Shown here in pieces: positions 31,667 through 41,555 of a DNA stretch of 64,000 nt. Under the pieces are notes generated by a model, which was given only the letters and a program-made list of their open reading frames with translations, searched no databases and was not told the origin of the DNA. The stretch comes from Pseudolysinimonas kribbensis (GTDB taxonomy: Bacteria > Actinomycetota > Actinomycetes > Actinomycetales > Microbacteriaceae), in NCBI RefSeq assembly GCF_030161895.1, contig NZ_BSVB01000001.1:2542001-2606000 (forward strand). Direction: 5' to 3'. Within the stretch, counting starts at the first letter, position 1. Every line of letters starts with the position of its first letter. The position numbers and the translations under genes are program-made.

Positions 31667-32721
31667 CGTGCTCCTCCTCGGACGGCGGCCCGCTCCTGGG
31701 CCGTCAGGGCGAGACGCATCGTCTCGAAGGTGTGCTCCTGCGGCGCGGCGGTCTCGGTGCGATCGCGCACATCGCGCAGCAGGTCGGGATAGTAGGTCAG
31801 CTCGACGTCCGAGCAGTCGACGCGCGTGGTCTGCTCGTCGTCGACCAGGAACAGGTGGTCACCGCCGTCGCGACCGGCGATGTCGACGTATTTGCGCAGC
31901 TCCAGGTAGCCCTCGGTTCCGAGGATCACCAGCCGGCCGTCGCCCCAGGTCGGCAGCCCCTGCGGCGTGAACCAGTCCACGCGCACGTAGCCCTGCGCGT
32001 GGTCGCTGCGGAGCAGCACCTCTCCGAAGTCCTGGAACGCCGGGTGCTCGGGGCTGCCGAAGTTGCCGACCGTGCTCGCCACGACCTCGGCCGTCGTCGA
32101 TCCCGTGAACCAGAGGAACTGATCGATCTGGTGCGAGGCGATGTCGGTGATGATGCCGCCGTACCGGGCGGGATCGAAGAACCAGGCGGGTCGTCCGCTC
32201 CCGCCGGCGAGGTGGCCGCGGTCGCCGATCCGATGCGGGCCGAGCCCGAGCGTCTGCACGACCGTACCGATCCGTCCGGCGCGCACGAGCTCGCCGGCAC
32301 GGGCGACCGCGCGCACCTCAAAGCGCTCCGAGAACGTCACCGACCAGAATCGGCCGGTCTGCGCCACCGCGGTCCGGAGCCGGTCGAGCTCGTCGAGCGT
32401 GACGCACCCCGGCTTGTCGGTGACGACGTCCTTGCCGGATCGCATGGCCTCGAGCGCGATCGGCGCACGTCGATCCGGCACGGCGGCCGTCACGACGAGT
32501 TCGACGTCGTCGCGCGCGAGCAGCTCCGACGGGCTCGAGGCGACCGACACCTCCGGATGCCGGCGGCGCACCTCCCGGGAGACGTCGCTCTCGAGGTCGT
32601 CGCTCGCGATCCCGACGAGCTCGCCGCCCGCCGCGAGGAGCCCCTCGATCTGCGCGAAGACGTGGGCATGGTCCAAGCCCACGGCCGCGAAGCGGACCGG
32701 GGCGCCGGATGACAGGGTCAT
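31663..32721 (-). CDS. Gfo/Idh/MocA-family oxidoreductase
   Basis: A second Gfo/Idh protein (352 residues). The N-terminal AAVGLDHAH is an unusual variant of the glycine-rich loop, with His residues in place of the second and third Gly; TDKPG (101-105) carries the catalytic Lys, and DIASHQIDQFLWFTG is the active-site helix. The variant loop is shared with a subgroup often annotated only as oxidoreductase. It lies 25 nt downstream of manD and overlaps the next gene by 4 nt (ATGA), so all three should be co-transcribed. Confidence 0.84.
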   Translation of the reverse strand: MTLSSGAPVRFAAVGLDHAHVFAQIEGLLAAGGELVGIASDDLESDVSREVRRRHPEVSVASSPSELLARDDVELVVTAAVPDRRAPIALEAMRSGKDVVTDKPGCVTLDELDRLRTAVAQTGRFWSVTFSERFEVRAVARAGELVRAGRIGTVVQTLGLGPHRIGDRGHLAGGSGRPAWFFDPARYGGIITDIASHQIDQFLWFTGSTTAEVVASTVGNFGSPEHPAFQDFGEVLLRSDHAQGYVRVDWFTPQGLPTWGDGRLVILGTEGYLELRKYVDIAGRDGGDHLFLVDDEQTTRVDCSDVELTYYPDLLRDVRDRTETAAPQEHTFETMRLALTAQERAAVRGGAR

Positions 32722-32746
32722 CGTCGTCCTTTCTGCGGGGAGCGGG

Positions 32747-33958
32747 TCACCAGTCGTGCATCGAGCCGTCGGCCAGCCGGTTGACGGGCAGGTAGCGCGG
32801 GCGGTACGGATGGCGTGCGGCGGCTTCCTCGTCGAACTCGACGCCCAGCCCCGGGGCGTCGCCGGGGTGCAGGTAGCCGTCGGCGAAGGTGTAGCTCCAC
32901 CGGAACACCTCGTCGGCCGGCGACGGGAACGGCATGTACTCCTGGATGCCGAAGTTCGGCACCGCGAGGTCGACGTGGAGGGCCGCGGAGAGCGAGATCG
33001 GCGACAGGTCGGTCGGGCCGTGCGATCCGGTGCGGACCCCGTACAGGTCGGCCAGCGAGAAGATCCGCAGCAGGTGCGTGATCCCGCCCGCGTGCGAGAC
33101 CGAGGCGCGCACGTAGTCGATGAGCCGTTCCGTGATCAGCTGCTGGAAGTCCCAGATCGTGTTGAAGACCTCACCCACGGCGATCGGCGTCGTCGTGTGG
33201 GAGCGGATCAGCCGGAACGCCGTCGGGTCCTCACCGCGGGTCGGGTCCTCGAGCCACCAGAGGCGCATGGGCTCGAGATCGCGTCCGAGTCGCGCCACCT
33301 CGATGGGCGACAGGCGATGGTGGGTGTCGTGCAGCAGGTGGAAGCCGAAGCCGAACTGCTCGCGCACGTGGGCGAGCATCCGCGGTGCGAACTCCAGGTA
33401 GCGCGCGGTGTCCCACACCTCCTCCTCGGGCAGCTCCGCGTTCGCGGGTTCGTAGGCGCCGTCGTGCGCGGGGCCGATCCCGTAGGTGTGGTCGAGGCCG
33501 GGCACCGCCGCCTGCGCGCGGACGGCACGGTAGCCGCGGTCCAGGAAGAGCTGGATGGAGGCGTCGAGGTCGTCGAGGTTCTGGCCGCTCGCGTGCCCGT
33601 AGACCATGACGCCGTCGCGCGCCGCGCCGCCCAGGAGCTGGTAGACGGGCAGGCCGGCCTCCTTGCCCTTGAGGTCCCACAGGGCGATGTCGACCGCCGA
33701 GATCGCGGCCATGCCCACCCCGCCCCGGCGCCAGTACGCGCCCTGGTACAGGTAGCTCCACGTGTCGGTGATGCGGCGGGCGTCGCGCCCGATCAGCAGG
33801 GGACACACGTGGTCGCGCAGGTAGGACGCGACCGCCAGCTCGCGGCCGTTCAGGGTCGCGTCGCCCACGCCGATCGTGCCGTCGGCGGTCTCGATCACGA
33901 GCGTCACGTAGTTGCGGCCCGGAGAACTGACGACGACGCGGGCGTCGACGATCTTCAT
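32747..33958 (-). CDS. manD: D-mannonate dehydratase, enolase superfamily (RspA/ManD type)
   Basis: ManD dehydrates D-mannonate to 2-keto-3-deoxy-D-gluconate. The 403-residue length and motifs match the characterised enolase-superfamily ManD. The N-terminus reads [32 protein letters not shown] covers 33-47, and Tyr159 is present. Metal ligands fall at D211 (LLHDTHHR, with catalytic H213), E237 (WWLEDPT) and E263 (AVGEVF), and [11 protein letters not shown] is conserved. This is distinct from the unrelated UxuA dehydratase. The start at 33958 is fixed by family alignment and by TATGGT 7 nt upstream on the minus strand. It heads the operon with two Gfo/Idh genes and is divergent from the GntR regulator. 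Confidence 0.93.
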   Translation of the reverse strand: MKIVDARVVVSSPGRNYVTLVIETADGTIGVGDATLNGRELAVASYLRDHVCPLLIGRDARRITDTWSYLYQGAYWRRGGVGMAAISAVDIALWDLKGKEAGLPVYQLLGGAARDGVMVYGHASGQNLDDLDASIQLFLDRGYRAVRAQAAVPGLDHTYGIGPAHDGAYEPANAELPEEEVWDTARYLEFAPRMLAHVREQFGFGFHLLHDTHHRLSPIEVARLGRDLEPMRLWWLEDPTRGEDPTAFRLIRSHTTTPIAVGEVFNTIWDFQQLITERLIDYVRASVSHAGGITHLLRIFSLADLYGVRTGSHGPTDLSPISLSAALHVDLAVPNFGIQEYMPFPSPADEVFRWSYTFADGYLHPGDAPGLGVEFDEEAAARHPYRPRYLPVNRLADGSMHDW

Positions 33959-33965
33959 GCGAGGC

Positions 33966-33978
33966 ACCATACTACCAT
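33966..33978. promoter_or_regulatory. manD -10 box with candidate GntR operator 1
   Basis: On the minus strand TATGGT (33966-33971) lies 7 nt before the manD ATG. The motif atactaccat (33969-33978, plus strand) overlaps it and recurs, inverted, at 34802-34811 and in variant form at 40073-40082. Confidence 0.55.
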
Positions 33979-34013
33979 CCAAGTGTTGTACCAACCCGGA
34001 CGGAGCCCGGATA

Positions 34014-34756
34014 ATGCCGGAGATGATGGCCACCGGAAATGTGCACGCGATGCGCGCGAATTCGCGCAGCGCGCGGGCGATCGTCCACGAGATCCTGCGG
34101 CAGCGGATCATCGAGCTCGAGTTCGCTCCGGGGAGCCCCTGTCGGAGAGCGACCTCGCCGGCAAGCTCGGCGTGTCCCGCACGCCCGTTCGCGAGAGCCT
34201 CATCCTCCTCGCGGAGGAGGGTCTCGTCGATGTCGTTCCGCAGGTCGGCACGTTCGTCTCGCGCATCCGCGAGTCCGACACCGCCTCGGCGCAGTTCGTC
34301 CGCGAGGCGCTCGAGCGGGCCGCCCTCGTGAACGGCGGAGACGCCATCTCGCCCGCCGCGCTCGGAGAGCTGCGCGGCATGATCGACGCCCAGAACCAGG
34401 CGGAGGCCGGCAACGATCACGAGACGTTCTTCCGGCTCGACGATGCCTTCCATGCCGCGCTCATGAAAGCCAGCGGGCACGAGGCGGCGTGGCCCCTGGT
34501 GGGTCAGGCGAAGTCGCAGCTCGACCGGGCGCGGCGCCTGTCGCTCACGCTCACGCAGCAGTTGCGGATCCTCATCGATCAGCACAGCTCGGTGATCGAC
34601 CGGCTCGCCGCCCACGACGTGTCGGGCGCCGACGATGCGCTCCGCGATCATCTCCGACTCGTCTTCAGCGACATCAAGACCATCCGCACGGAGCATCCGG
34701 AGATGTTCGACGATGGCGAGACGCCGATCGTCCTCGCCCGACGCCCTCGCGCCTGA
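34014..34756 (+). CDS. GntR-family (FadR/UxuR-like) transcriptional regulator, one frameshift
   Basis: After repair the protein is 247 residues. The GntR winged helix includes [19 protein letters not shown] and [16 protein letters not shown], and the C-terminal FCD ligand domain has [22 protein letters not shown] and the metal-binding DxxxH and later His pattern ([13 protein letters not shown]). The frame breaks at the four-G run 34130-34133. I chose ATG 34014, with CGGAG 8 nt upstream; ATGs at 34023 and 34047 are alternatives. Lying between manD and the importer, it is the likely repressor of the hexuronate genes, with a uronate or aldonate as inducer (inference). Confidence 0.87.
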
Positions 34757-34778
34757 TGCGGTCATGTCGCCCTGCTTG

Positions 34779-34811
34779 TTGACGGCTTCAAATATGCATG
34801 TATGGTAGTAC
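34779..34811 (+). promoter_or_regulatory. Importer promoter with candidate GntR operator 2
   Basis: A -35 TTGACG (34779-34784), 16-nt spacer and -10 TATGGT (34801-34806) form a good promoter. The motif atggtagtac (34802-34811) overlaps the -10 and is the reverse complement of the manD operator core. Confidence 0.65.
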
Positions 34812-34857
34812 GCGATTCCGACCCCCGTACGCCGCAGTACCCAGGAAGAGGCCATCA

Positions 34858-36055
34858 ATGAAGATCAAATCCGCCGCGATCCTCGCGGCAGCAGCGCTCC
34901 TCGTCACCGCGCTCGCGGGCTGCAGCGCGCCCAGCCACCGCACCGCCGCCGGCCCGACCAGCACCTCGCTTCCGAAGCCCTCGAGCCCGATCACCCTGCA
35001 CATCCTCGACGTCTCGGGCGACCTGAACACGAGCAAGCCGATCATCCAGGCGTTCGCGAAGGCCAACCCCAAGCTCGTCGACAGCATCCAGTTCGAGACG
35101 GGCTCCGCTCCGGATGTCGTGGGCAAGGTCCAGGCCGAGCAGCAGGCGGGCCGGGTCGACATCGACATGATCCTCACCGGCCCGCTCGCGCTCGCGCAGA
35201 TGGCCGGTCAGAAGCAGCTCGTGAAGGTGCTCCCGACCTACAGCTCCCACCTGCCGGACCTCGACAAGACGCTCACCCCGGCCGCGAAGGACTTCTCGAC
35301 GCTCGCGAACGGCTACGGCGTCATCACCAGCGGCGGCGGATGGGCCGGCCCGATCTGGGCGTACAACAAGGCGAAGGTGACCGATCCGCCCAAGACGCCG
35401 CAGGCACTGCTCGCGTGGGCGAAGGCGAACCCCGGCAAGTTCGTCTACGCGAACCCCACGAGCGGATCCGGACCGGCGAACGCGTTCATCGACGCGCTGC
35501 CGTACATGCTCAAGGACAAGGATCCGGGCGACCCCATCAACGGCTGGGACAAGACCTGGGCCTACCTCAAGGAGCTCAACCAGTACATCGCCCGCTACCC
35601 CTCGAGCACCAGCCCGACGTTCGTCGGGCTCGGCGACGGCACCTATGACCTCGCAGCGTCCGAGGCCGGCTGGGACCTGCTGGAGCACAGCACCAAGGTG
35701 CTCGGCAGCTCGTACGGCATCTACGCGTTCGACCACCCGATCCTGAGCAGCGATGGTCACTTCATCGCCGTGCCCAAGGGGTGCCCGCCAGCCACATCAC
35801 GGTCGACCTGGCGCTCGCGAGCTGGCTGCTGAAGCCGCAGCACGCCGCCCAGGGCTACGCCACGTCGAACGTCTTCCCGGCGAAGGGGTCGAGCTCAGCA
35901 TGGCCGCTCCCGACGTGCAGGCCGCGGCGAAGAGCTACTACGGCCTCAGCCTGTTCAGCAAGCTCGACAAGGCCAGGACCACCCTGCCGCTCAACGGCGA
36001 CAAGGTGCAGGCCATGTACGACAAGTGGAACCAGCTGATCGGGTCGCAGAAGTGA
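34858..36055 (+). CDS. ABC importer substrate-binding lipoprotein, two frameshifts
   Basis: The corrected 399-residue lipoprotein has a signal ending TALAGC with the lipidated Cys at residue 22. It resembles the extracellular solute-binding proteins of iron/thiamine/polyamine-type importers (two-lobed, PotD/AfuA-like), for example [30 protein letters not shown]. Breaks occur at four-G runs 35778-35781 and 35885-35888; one more G at each restores [16 protein letters not shown] and [22 protein letters not shown] site precedes the ATG. It is first in a four-gene importer operon within the hexuronate locus, so a uronate, aldonate or uronate-containing oligosaccharide is the likely ligand (inference). 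Confidence 0.86.
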
Positions 36056-37199
36056 GCTCCGGAGGCGGCCGGTTCCGCGAGCTGCGGCTCGAGCGGCTGT
36101 CGCGGCGGTTCGGCGACTTCGCCGCCCTGGACGACCTGAACCTGTCTATCGAGGGGGCGAGTTCGTCGCCCTCCTCGGCCCCTCCGGGTGCGGCAAGTCC
36201 ACCGCGTTGAACCTCATCGCCGGCCTTCTCGAGCCCACCGCCGGCTCGATCTGGCTCGACGACGTCCGCCTCGACCACGTGCCGCCCGAGAAGCGCGACT
36301 TCGGCATGGTCTTCCAGAACTACGCCCTCTTCCCGCACATGAGCGTCGCCGACAACGTGGGGTTCGGTCTGTCGTTGCGCCGCGTCGGCAAGGCCGAGCG
36401 GCGTGAGCGCGTGCAGAAGGCGCTCGACATGGTGCAGCTCGGATCGCAGGCCGCCAAGCGCCCCTCGCAGCTCTCCGGCGGCCAGCAGCAGCGCGTCGCG
36501 ATCGCCCGCGCGATCGTGACCGAGCCCCGGCTCGTGCTCATGGACGAGCCGTTGTCGAACCTCGATGCCAAGCTGCGCATCGACATGCGCACCGAGGTGC
36601 GCCTGCTGCACCAGGATCTCGGCCTCACGACGATCTACGTCACCCATGACCAGGCCGAGGCGCTCTCGCTCGCCGACCGGCTGGTCGTGATGCGCGAGGG
36701 CGTCGTGCAGCAGACCGGGGCCCCGCAGGAGGTCTACGAGAGCCCGGACAACATCTACGTGGCCGCGTTCGTGGGCTACCGCAACGCGATCGACGGCAGG
36801 GTGGGCCGCGACGGCCGGATCGACATCGGCGACGCCTCGCTCGTGGTCGCGGATGCCGGAGACCGCCTCGGCGGTGCCCCGCACGCGGTCGCGATGGTGC
36901 GACCCGACGACGTGACCATCGCGGCAGCGGACGCGGCGCCGGGTGAGGCGCGCGCCAACGCCATCCCGGTCACCGTGCGAGTGAGCGAGTACCAGGGCAG
37001 GGTGTTCGCGGTCGAGGCGCAGACCGCGGGCGGCACGACGGTCTTCGGATACTCCGAGACCCTGCTGCAGCCGGGCACCGCCGCGGTCGCCTCGATCGCG
37101 GCGGAGAGCATCCGGGTCTACGGCGAGGACGCGCCGCACGGCGCCGCGCGCGCCGCCGCCGCGGAGGCCGAGCTCGCCGCGAGTGGAGTGCCGGCGTGA
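36052..37199 (+). CDS. ABC importer ATP-binding protein, one frameshift
   Basis: The ATPase (382 residues after repair) energises the adjacent permeases. Walker A GPSGCGKST is at 43-51, with Q-loop VFQNYALFPHMSV, signature LSGGQQQR, Walker B LVLMDEPLSNLDAKLR and switch His in VTHDQAEA. A C-terminal TOBE-like regulatory domain follows (RNAIDGRVGRDGRIDIGD). The break is at the five-G run 36153-36157, right before Walker A; one more G restores SIEGGEFVALLG. The GTG start overlaps the stop of the binding-protein gene (GTGA), and its stop overlaps the first permease. Confidence 0.9.
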
Positions 37200-38101
37200 C
37201 GACCTCGGCGGCCGAGCGCCGGGATCTCGGCTCCTGGATCCGCGCGCGCGGCTACACCCCGACGGTCTGGCTCGTGCTGCCGGGCGTGCTCTTCATGGTG
37301 GTCTTCTTCATCTACCCGGTGATCTACGGCCTGAATCTCTCGTTCCAGGGGCGAAGCGGTGGTATCTCGGCCTACCTCGACTTCTTCACGAACCAGTTCC
37401 CGCACGACTCCGGGAGCTTCCAGACGCTCTGGACGACGCTCGCCCTCGCCCTGCCCTCGGCGCTCATCTGCCTCGTGCTCGCGGTGCCGATCGCCTGGCG
37501 GCTGCGCCGCGGGGTGCGCGGGGTGCGGGTGCTCACGGCGATCGTGATGATCCCGATGACGCTCGGCAGCGTCTTCGTCGCCGAGGCGCTCAACACCCTG
37601 CTCGGCCCGGCCGGCTGGCTCAACCGGCTGCTGCTGATGCTCAACCTGATCCACGAGCCGCTGCGCCTCACGGGCAACTTCACCGGCGTGCTCATCGCCC
37701 TCGTGCTCACCGGATTCCCGTTCTCCTTCCTCCTCATGCTCGGCTTCGCCGCCGGCATCGACCCGTCGCTCGACCGGGCCGCGTCGATCCTCGGCGCGGG
37801 GCCGACGCAGCGGTTCTGGCGCATCGACCTTCCCCTGCTGCTGCCCGGCATCACGATCACGTTCGCGCTGTCGTTCGTGCTCGCCTTCGCCGTGTTCCCG
37901 TCGGCGACCCTGCTCGGCAACGACGCCGGTCCGACGCGCGTGCTCTCCAAGGTCGCCTACCAGGAGTACTCGAACGGCAACTACGCCAACGCCTCGGCGA
38001 CGGCCGTGATCATGGCGGTCGCCCAGCTCATCGTGCTCGCGATCGTGTTCCTCATCCGCGGACGGCTGTACCGCGGATCGACCGCAGGAGGCAAGGGATG
38101 A
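37196..38101 (+). CDS. ABC importer permease 1
   Basis: A 301-residue inner-membrane permease with about six transmembrane helices. The cytoplasmic EAA loop that contacts the ATPase is ASILGAGPTQRFWRIDLPLL near residues 197-216. It belongs to the CysTW/PotB-like binding-protein-dependent permease class. ATGA overlaps link it to the ATPase gene and to permease 2, so the two permeases should form a heterodimer. Confidence 0.9.
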   Translation: MTTSAAERRDLGSWIRARGYTPTVWLVLPGVLFMVVFFIYPVIYGLNLSFQGRSGGISAYLDFFTNQFPHDSGSFQTLWTTLALALPSALICLVLAVPIAWRLRRGVRGVRVLTAIVMIPMTLGSVFVAEALNTLLGPAGWLNRLLLMLNLIHEPLRLTGNFTGVLIALVLTGFPFSFLLMLGFAAGIDPSLDRAASILGAGPTQRFWRIDLPLLLPGITITFALSFVLAFAVFPSATLLGNDAGPTRVLSKVAYQEYSNGNYANASATAVIMAVAQLIVLAIVFLIRGRLYRGSTAGGKG

Positions 38102-38982
38102 CGACCTCGACGGTCCTGCCCCGGGCGCCCATGTCGGCGCCGGACGATCGCCGTCCGCGCCGCCGGGCGAGCCTCATGGGCAGCCTCACCTGGGTGGTGC
38201 TGTGGCTGTTCATCGTCGTGCTCGTCGCGTCGGTCGCCGTGGTGGTCATCGGCTCGTTCGCCGATCGCACGGGCAGCGGCTGGCTGCCGGCCTCGTACAC
38301 GGCCAAGTGGTACGCGGCCGCCTGGCAGGACTTCGGCGTCGGCGGGCTGCTCGGCAACACGGTGGTCGTCGCGATCGTGGTGGTCGTGATCTCGCTCGCC
38401 ATCGGCATCCCGACCGCGTACGTGCTGGCGCGCCAGTCGTTCGCGGGCAAGCGGTTGCTGCTGGGTCTCTTCCTGCTCCCGCAGGTGATCCCGACGTTCA
38501 CCTACGCGATCCCGCTCGCGACGCTCGTCTACGCGCTGCAGCTGAACAACACGCTCGTCGGGGTGATCATCGTCAACCTCGTGCCGAGCATCCCGTTCGC
38601 CGTGCTCGTGCTCATCCCGTTCGTCGAGCAGATCGACCCGCGCGTCGAGCAGGCGGCGCGCATGTCGGGGGCGGGCACGATCCAGGTCTTCGGCCGGATC
38701 CTCGCCCCGCTCATGGTGCCGGGACTCCTCGCCGCGGGCGTGCTGATCCTCGTGCGGGTCGTCGGCCAGTTCGAGCTCACGTTCCTCGTCGCCGGCCCCG
38801 ACAGCCAGACGCTGGTCATCGCCCTGTATGCGGCGGCGACCCAATCGGGCATCGTCTCGCTGCAGGAGATCGAGACGATGGCGGTGGTCTACGCGTTGAC
38901 CACGCTCATCCTGCTGATGATCTCGCTGCGCTTCGTCGATCCCACGACCGCGGCCGCGGGAGGACGCACGCGCGTGCGGTGA
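38098..38982 (+). CDS. ABC importer permease 2
   Basis: The second permease has 294 residues and about six transmembrane helices after a basic, proline-rich cytoplasmic N-terminus. The EAA loop is AARMSGAGTIQVFGRILAPLM. It resembles PotC-like permeases. The start ATG overlaps the stop of permease 1 by 4 nt, and the gene ends 13 nt before a convergent Gfo/Idh gene, closing the importer operon. Confidence 0.9.
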   Translation: MTTSTVLPRAPMSAPDDRRPRRRASLMGSLTWVVLWLFIVVLVASVAVVVIGSFADRTGSGWLPASYTAKWYAAAWQDFGVGGLLGNTVVVAIVVVVISLAIGIPTAYVLARQSFAGKRLLLGLFLLPQVIPTFTYAIPLATLVYALQLNNTLVGVIIVNLVPSIPFAVLVLIPFVEQIDPRVEQAARMSGAGTIQVFGRILAPLMVPGLLAAGVLILVRVVGQFELTFLVAGPDSQTLVIALYAAATQSGIVSLQEIETMAVVYALTTLILLMISLRFVDPTTAAAGGRTRVR

Positions 38983-38995
38983 ACGGCCGGGGCGG

Positions 38996-40065
38996 TCAGC
39001 TCGCCCAGGGGCGCGGTCGACCCGCACGGGCTCGCCGGTCGCAGCCGCGCTCTCGACCGCGAGTCCCAGGAGCTGATCCTGCGCCGCCTCGGCGAGCGGG
39101 TACGGCGCCGGTCCGGCATCCGTGGCGAACCGTCCCATCGCCGTGAGCAGCTCGGCCATCGCGATCTCGTCGTCGGAGAGCCGGGCCCCGGAGGCGGCGT
39201 TGCGCACGACGACCTCCCCGTCCAGCGCGATGTGCTCGAGGTCGGGCGCCTCGAAGTCGCGATCGGCCCCGGTGACGCGACGCACGAGGGTCGACTCGAC
39301 GACCGTGGTGGCGTCGACCAGCGTGGTCACCCGGTCGTCGGCGATCTCCCCGCGACTGCCGCGGGCCAGGAAACGGGATGAACGCAGCGGGTTGCGGGTC
39401 TGCCCGTCGGTGAAGTCGTAGACGCCCACGGCGCCGCCGAAGTCGAGCGTCGCGAGCACGGACGCGGTGTCGTGCTCGGCGTCGTCGTGCGTCCACCCGG
39501 CGCGGGTGCGCGGCGCCACGAGGGGAGCGTGCTGCACGTGCGCGCACACCTCCGCCTCGCCGAAACCCGCATCGAGCGCAGCGCGCAGCACGGCGATGGC
39601 GTGGTAGGTCTGCGCGATCGAGACGACGGCGGAGGTGGGCGTGCCGATGCGGCCCGCGCGGATCGCCGCGAGCCGGGCCGCCGTCATGGGGTGGCGCGGG
39701 TACTGCTCGGCGACCTGGATGCGCGCCGCACCCGGGAGCCGCCAGAGCCGGTGCAGGCCGGCGATGTCGGGGGACGCGGGCGTCTCCGCGAGCACGGGCG
39801 CGCCGCGTTCGAGGAGGGCGGCGGCGGTCTCGACGTTGTGCTGCGCCGCCACGGCGGTGAGGACGAACGCCGGCTCGCGTGCGAGCAGGGCGTCGAGGTC
39901 GTGGACCACGAGGCCGGCGAGCTCCGGGTCGTGACGAGCCGCGGCCGGATGCCGGCTCAGCACCGCGACCGCCTCGAGGCTCTCGGGGAGGGCGGCCGAG
40001 AGTCGCAGGAAGGCGCGGGCACGGAATCCGGTGCCGATGATCGCGAAGCGCGTGCGGGTGGCCAC
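38996..40065 (-). CDS. Gfo/Idh-like oxidoreductase lacking the EKP lysine, one frameshift
   Basis: About 356 residues after repair. The N-terminal Rossmann loop is IIGTGFRARAF (GTGFRA at 11-16). The usual catalytic EKP is replaced by ETP (LAETPASP, residues 93-100), so the conserved Lys is missing; EVCAHVQHAPLVAPR and the later domain resemble the family. It may be a non-catalytic sugar-binding relative or use another residue. The frame must shift at the four-G run 39008-39011 (plus strand) to reach the TGA at 38996-38998; otherwise it would extend antisense through the permease gene. The GTG start at 40065 lies 7 nt after TAGTAT. It is divergent from uxaC. Confidence 0.78.
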
Positions 40066-40072
40066 GAAATCA

Positions 40073-40084
40073 ATACTAGTATAT
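40073..40084. promoter_or_regulatory. Divergent promoter with candidate GntR operator 3
   Basis: The perfect 10-bp palindrome atactagtat (40073-40082) contains TAGTAT on both strands. On the minus strand that -10 lies 7 nt before the Gfo/Idh GTG; on the plus strand it would start the uxaC transcript ~65 nt upstream of its GTG. It resembles operators 1 and 2 (ATACTA-x-x-AT). Confidence 0.55.
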
Positions 40085-40154
40085 CAGTGCCCGCGTGCGG
40101 AGCGCGTGCCGCGGTCGACGTGCGCCGCCGACCGGACCGGAGGAGGCTCTCACC

Positions 40155-41555
40155 GTGCGACTCGTGAACCACCCCGACCGGCTGCTCCCCGTCGACCCAG
40201 CCACCCGTGCGGTGGCGCGGGAGCTCTACGCGAGCGTGGCCGAACTGCCCATCGTCTCGCCGCACGGGCATGTCGACCCGCGCATCCTCGTCGACGACCG
40301 GCCCTTCGACGACGCCGCCGAGCTGTTCATCCGGTACGACCACTACGTGACGCGGCTGCTGCACGCCGCGGGAGTGCCGTTCGGCGAGCTCGGCATCCCG
40401 GGCGGCGGTGCGGTCGCGGCGCCGCGCGAGGTGTGGCGCACGTTCTGCGCGCACTGGGAGCTGTTCGCCGGCACGGCATCCGGTTACTGGCTGCAGACGA
40501 CCCTCGGCGAGGTGTTCGGGGTGACCGAGCACCCGGACGCCGCCGACGCCGACCGGCTGTTCGACCTCATCGGCAGCGCCCTCGCGACGGACGCGTTCCG
40601 GCCGCGGGCGCTGTTCGACCGCTTCCGCATCGAGGTGCTCGCCACCACCGACGATCCGCTCGACGACCTGGCGCCGCACGCGGCGCTCGCCGCGGACGCC
40701 GGATTCCGGGGCCGCGTCGTGCCGACCTTCCGTCCCGACGCGTACCTGGACCCGACCGCACCCGGGTGGGCCGAGCGCGTGGCCCGGCTCGCCGAGCTCA
40801 CCGGCGAGCGCGAGACCTACGCGGGCTACCTCGCGGCGCTCGCGGCCCGCCGAGCCCACTTCGTCGAGCACGGCGCCGTCTCCGCGGACCACGGCGTCGC
40901 GCGGCCGCTGACGGTGCAGCTCGACGACGCGGACGCGGCGGCCCTGTTCGAGCGCGGTCGCGCGGGGGCGCTGGAGGCCGATGAGGCACGCGTGTTCTCC
41001 GGGCACATGCTGCTGCAGATGGCGCGCATGAGCGTCGACGACGGGCTCGTCATGACGATCCATCCGGGCATCCTGCGCGGCCACGACCGACCCACGCTCG
41101 AGCGCTTCGGGCCCGACATGGGGCACGACATCCCCGTGCCGGTCTCCTACGTCGAGCCGCTGCGCCCGCTGCTCGAGCGCTACGGCAACGAGCCGGGCTT
41201 CCATCTCGTGCTGTTCACGGTCGACGAGTCGACGTTCTCGCGGGAGCTCGCCCCGCTCGCCGGCTACTACCCGAGCGTCTACATCGGCGCGCCGTGGTGG
41301 TTCCTCGACGCGCCGGATGCCGTGCTGCGCTTCCGTGCGGCCGTCACCGAGACGGCCGGCTTCTCGCGCGGCTCGGGTTTCATCGACGACACCCGGGCGT
41401 TCCTCTCGATCCCCGCGCGGCACGACATGTCGCGCCGGCTCGACGCCGCCCACCTCGCGCGGCTCGTCGGGGAGGGCCGGATGCCGCGCGAGCTCGCCGA
41501 GCGGATCATCGTCGACCTCGTGCGCGACCAGCCGCGGCGGGTGTTCAAGCTGTGA
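40155..41555 (+). CDS. uxaC: Glucuronate isomerase
   Basis: UxaC interconverts D-glucuronate and D-fructuronate (or galacturonate and tagaturonate), the first step of hexuronate breakdown. The intact 466-residue protein belongs to the amidohydrolase-fold isomerases: the metal motif HxH is H37/H39 in SPHGHVDP, followed by WRTFCAHWELFAGTASGYWL, RGHDRPTLERFGPDMGHDIPV, and the C-terminal YIGAPWWFLDAPDAVLRFR and GFIDDTRAFLSIPARHD, all typical. The GTG start follows a strong GGAGGAGG site. Its stop overlaps the uxuB start, forming an operon. Confidence 0.95.
   Translation: MRLVNHPDRLLPVDPATRAVARELYASVAELPIVSPHGHVDPRILVDDRPFDDAAELFIRYDHYVTRLLHAAGVPFGELGIPGGGAVAAPREVWRTFCAHWELFAGTASGYWLQTTLGEVFGVTEHPDAADADRLFDLIGSALATDAFRPRALFDRFRIEVLATTDDPLDDLAPHAALAADAGFRGRVVPTFRPDAYLDPTAPGWAERVARLAELTGERETYAGYLAALAARRAHFVEHGAVSADHGVARPLTVQLDDADAAALFERGRAGALEADEARVFSGHMLLQMARMSVDDGLVMTIHPGILRGHDRPTLERFGPDMGHDIPVPVSYVEPLRPLLERYGNEPGFHLVLFTVDESTFSRELAPLAGYYPSVYIGAPWWFLDAPDAVLRFRAAVTETAGFSRGSGFIDDTRAFLSIPARHDMSRRLDAAHLARLVGEGRMPRELAERIIVDLVRDQPRRVFKL

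Noticed and set aside
32141..34756. An 871-codon plus-strand open frame across the Gfo/Idh and manD genes
   Set aside because: Its first two-thirds are antisense to well-supported genes and have low-complexity Arg/His/Asp composition; only the end is real, as the GntR regulator.
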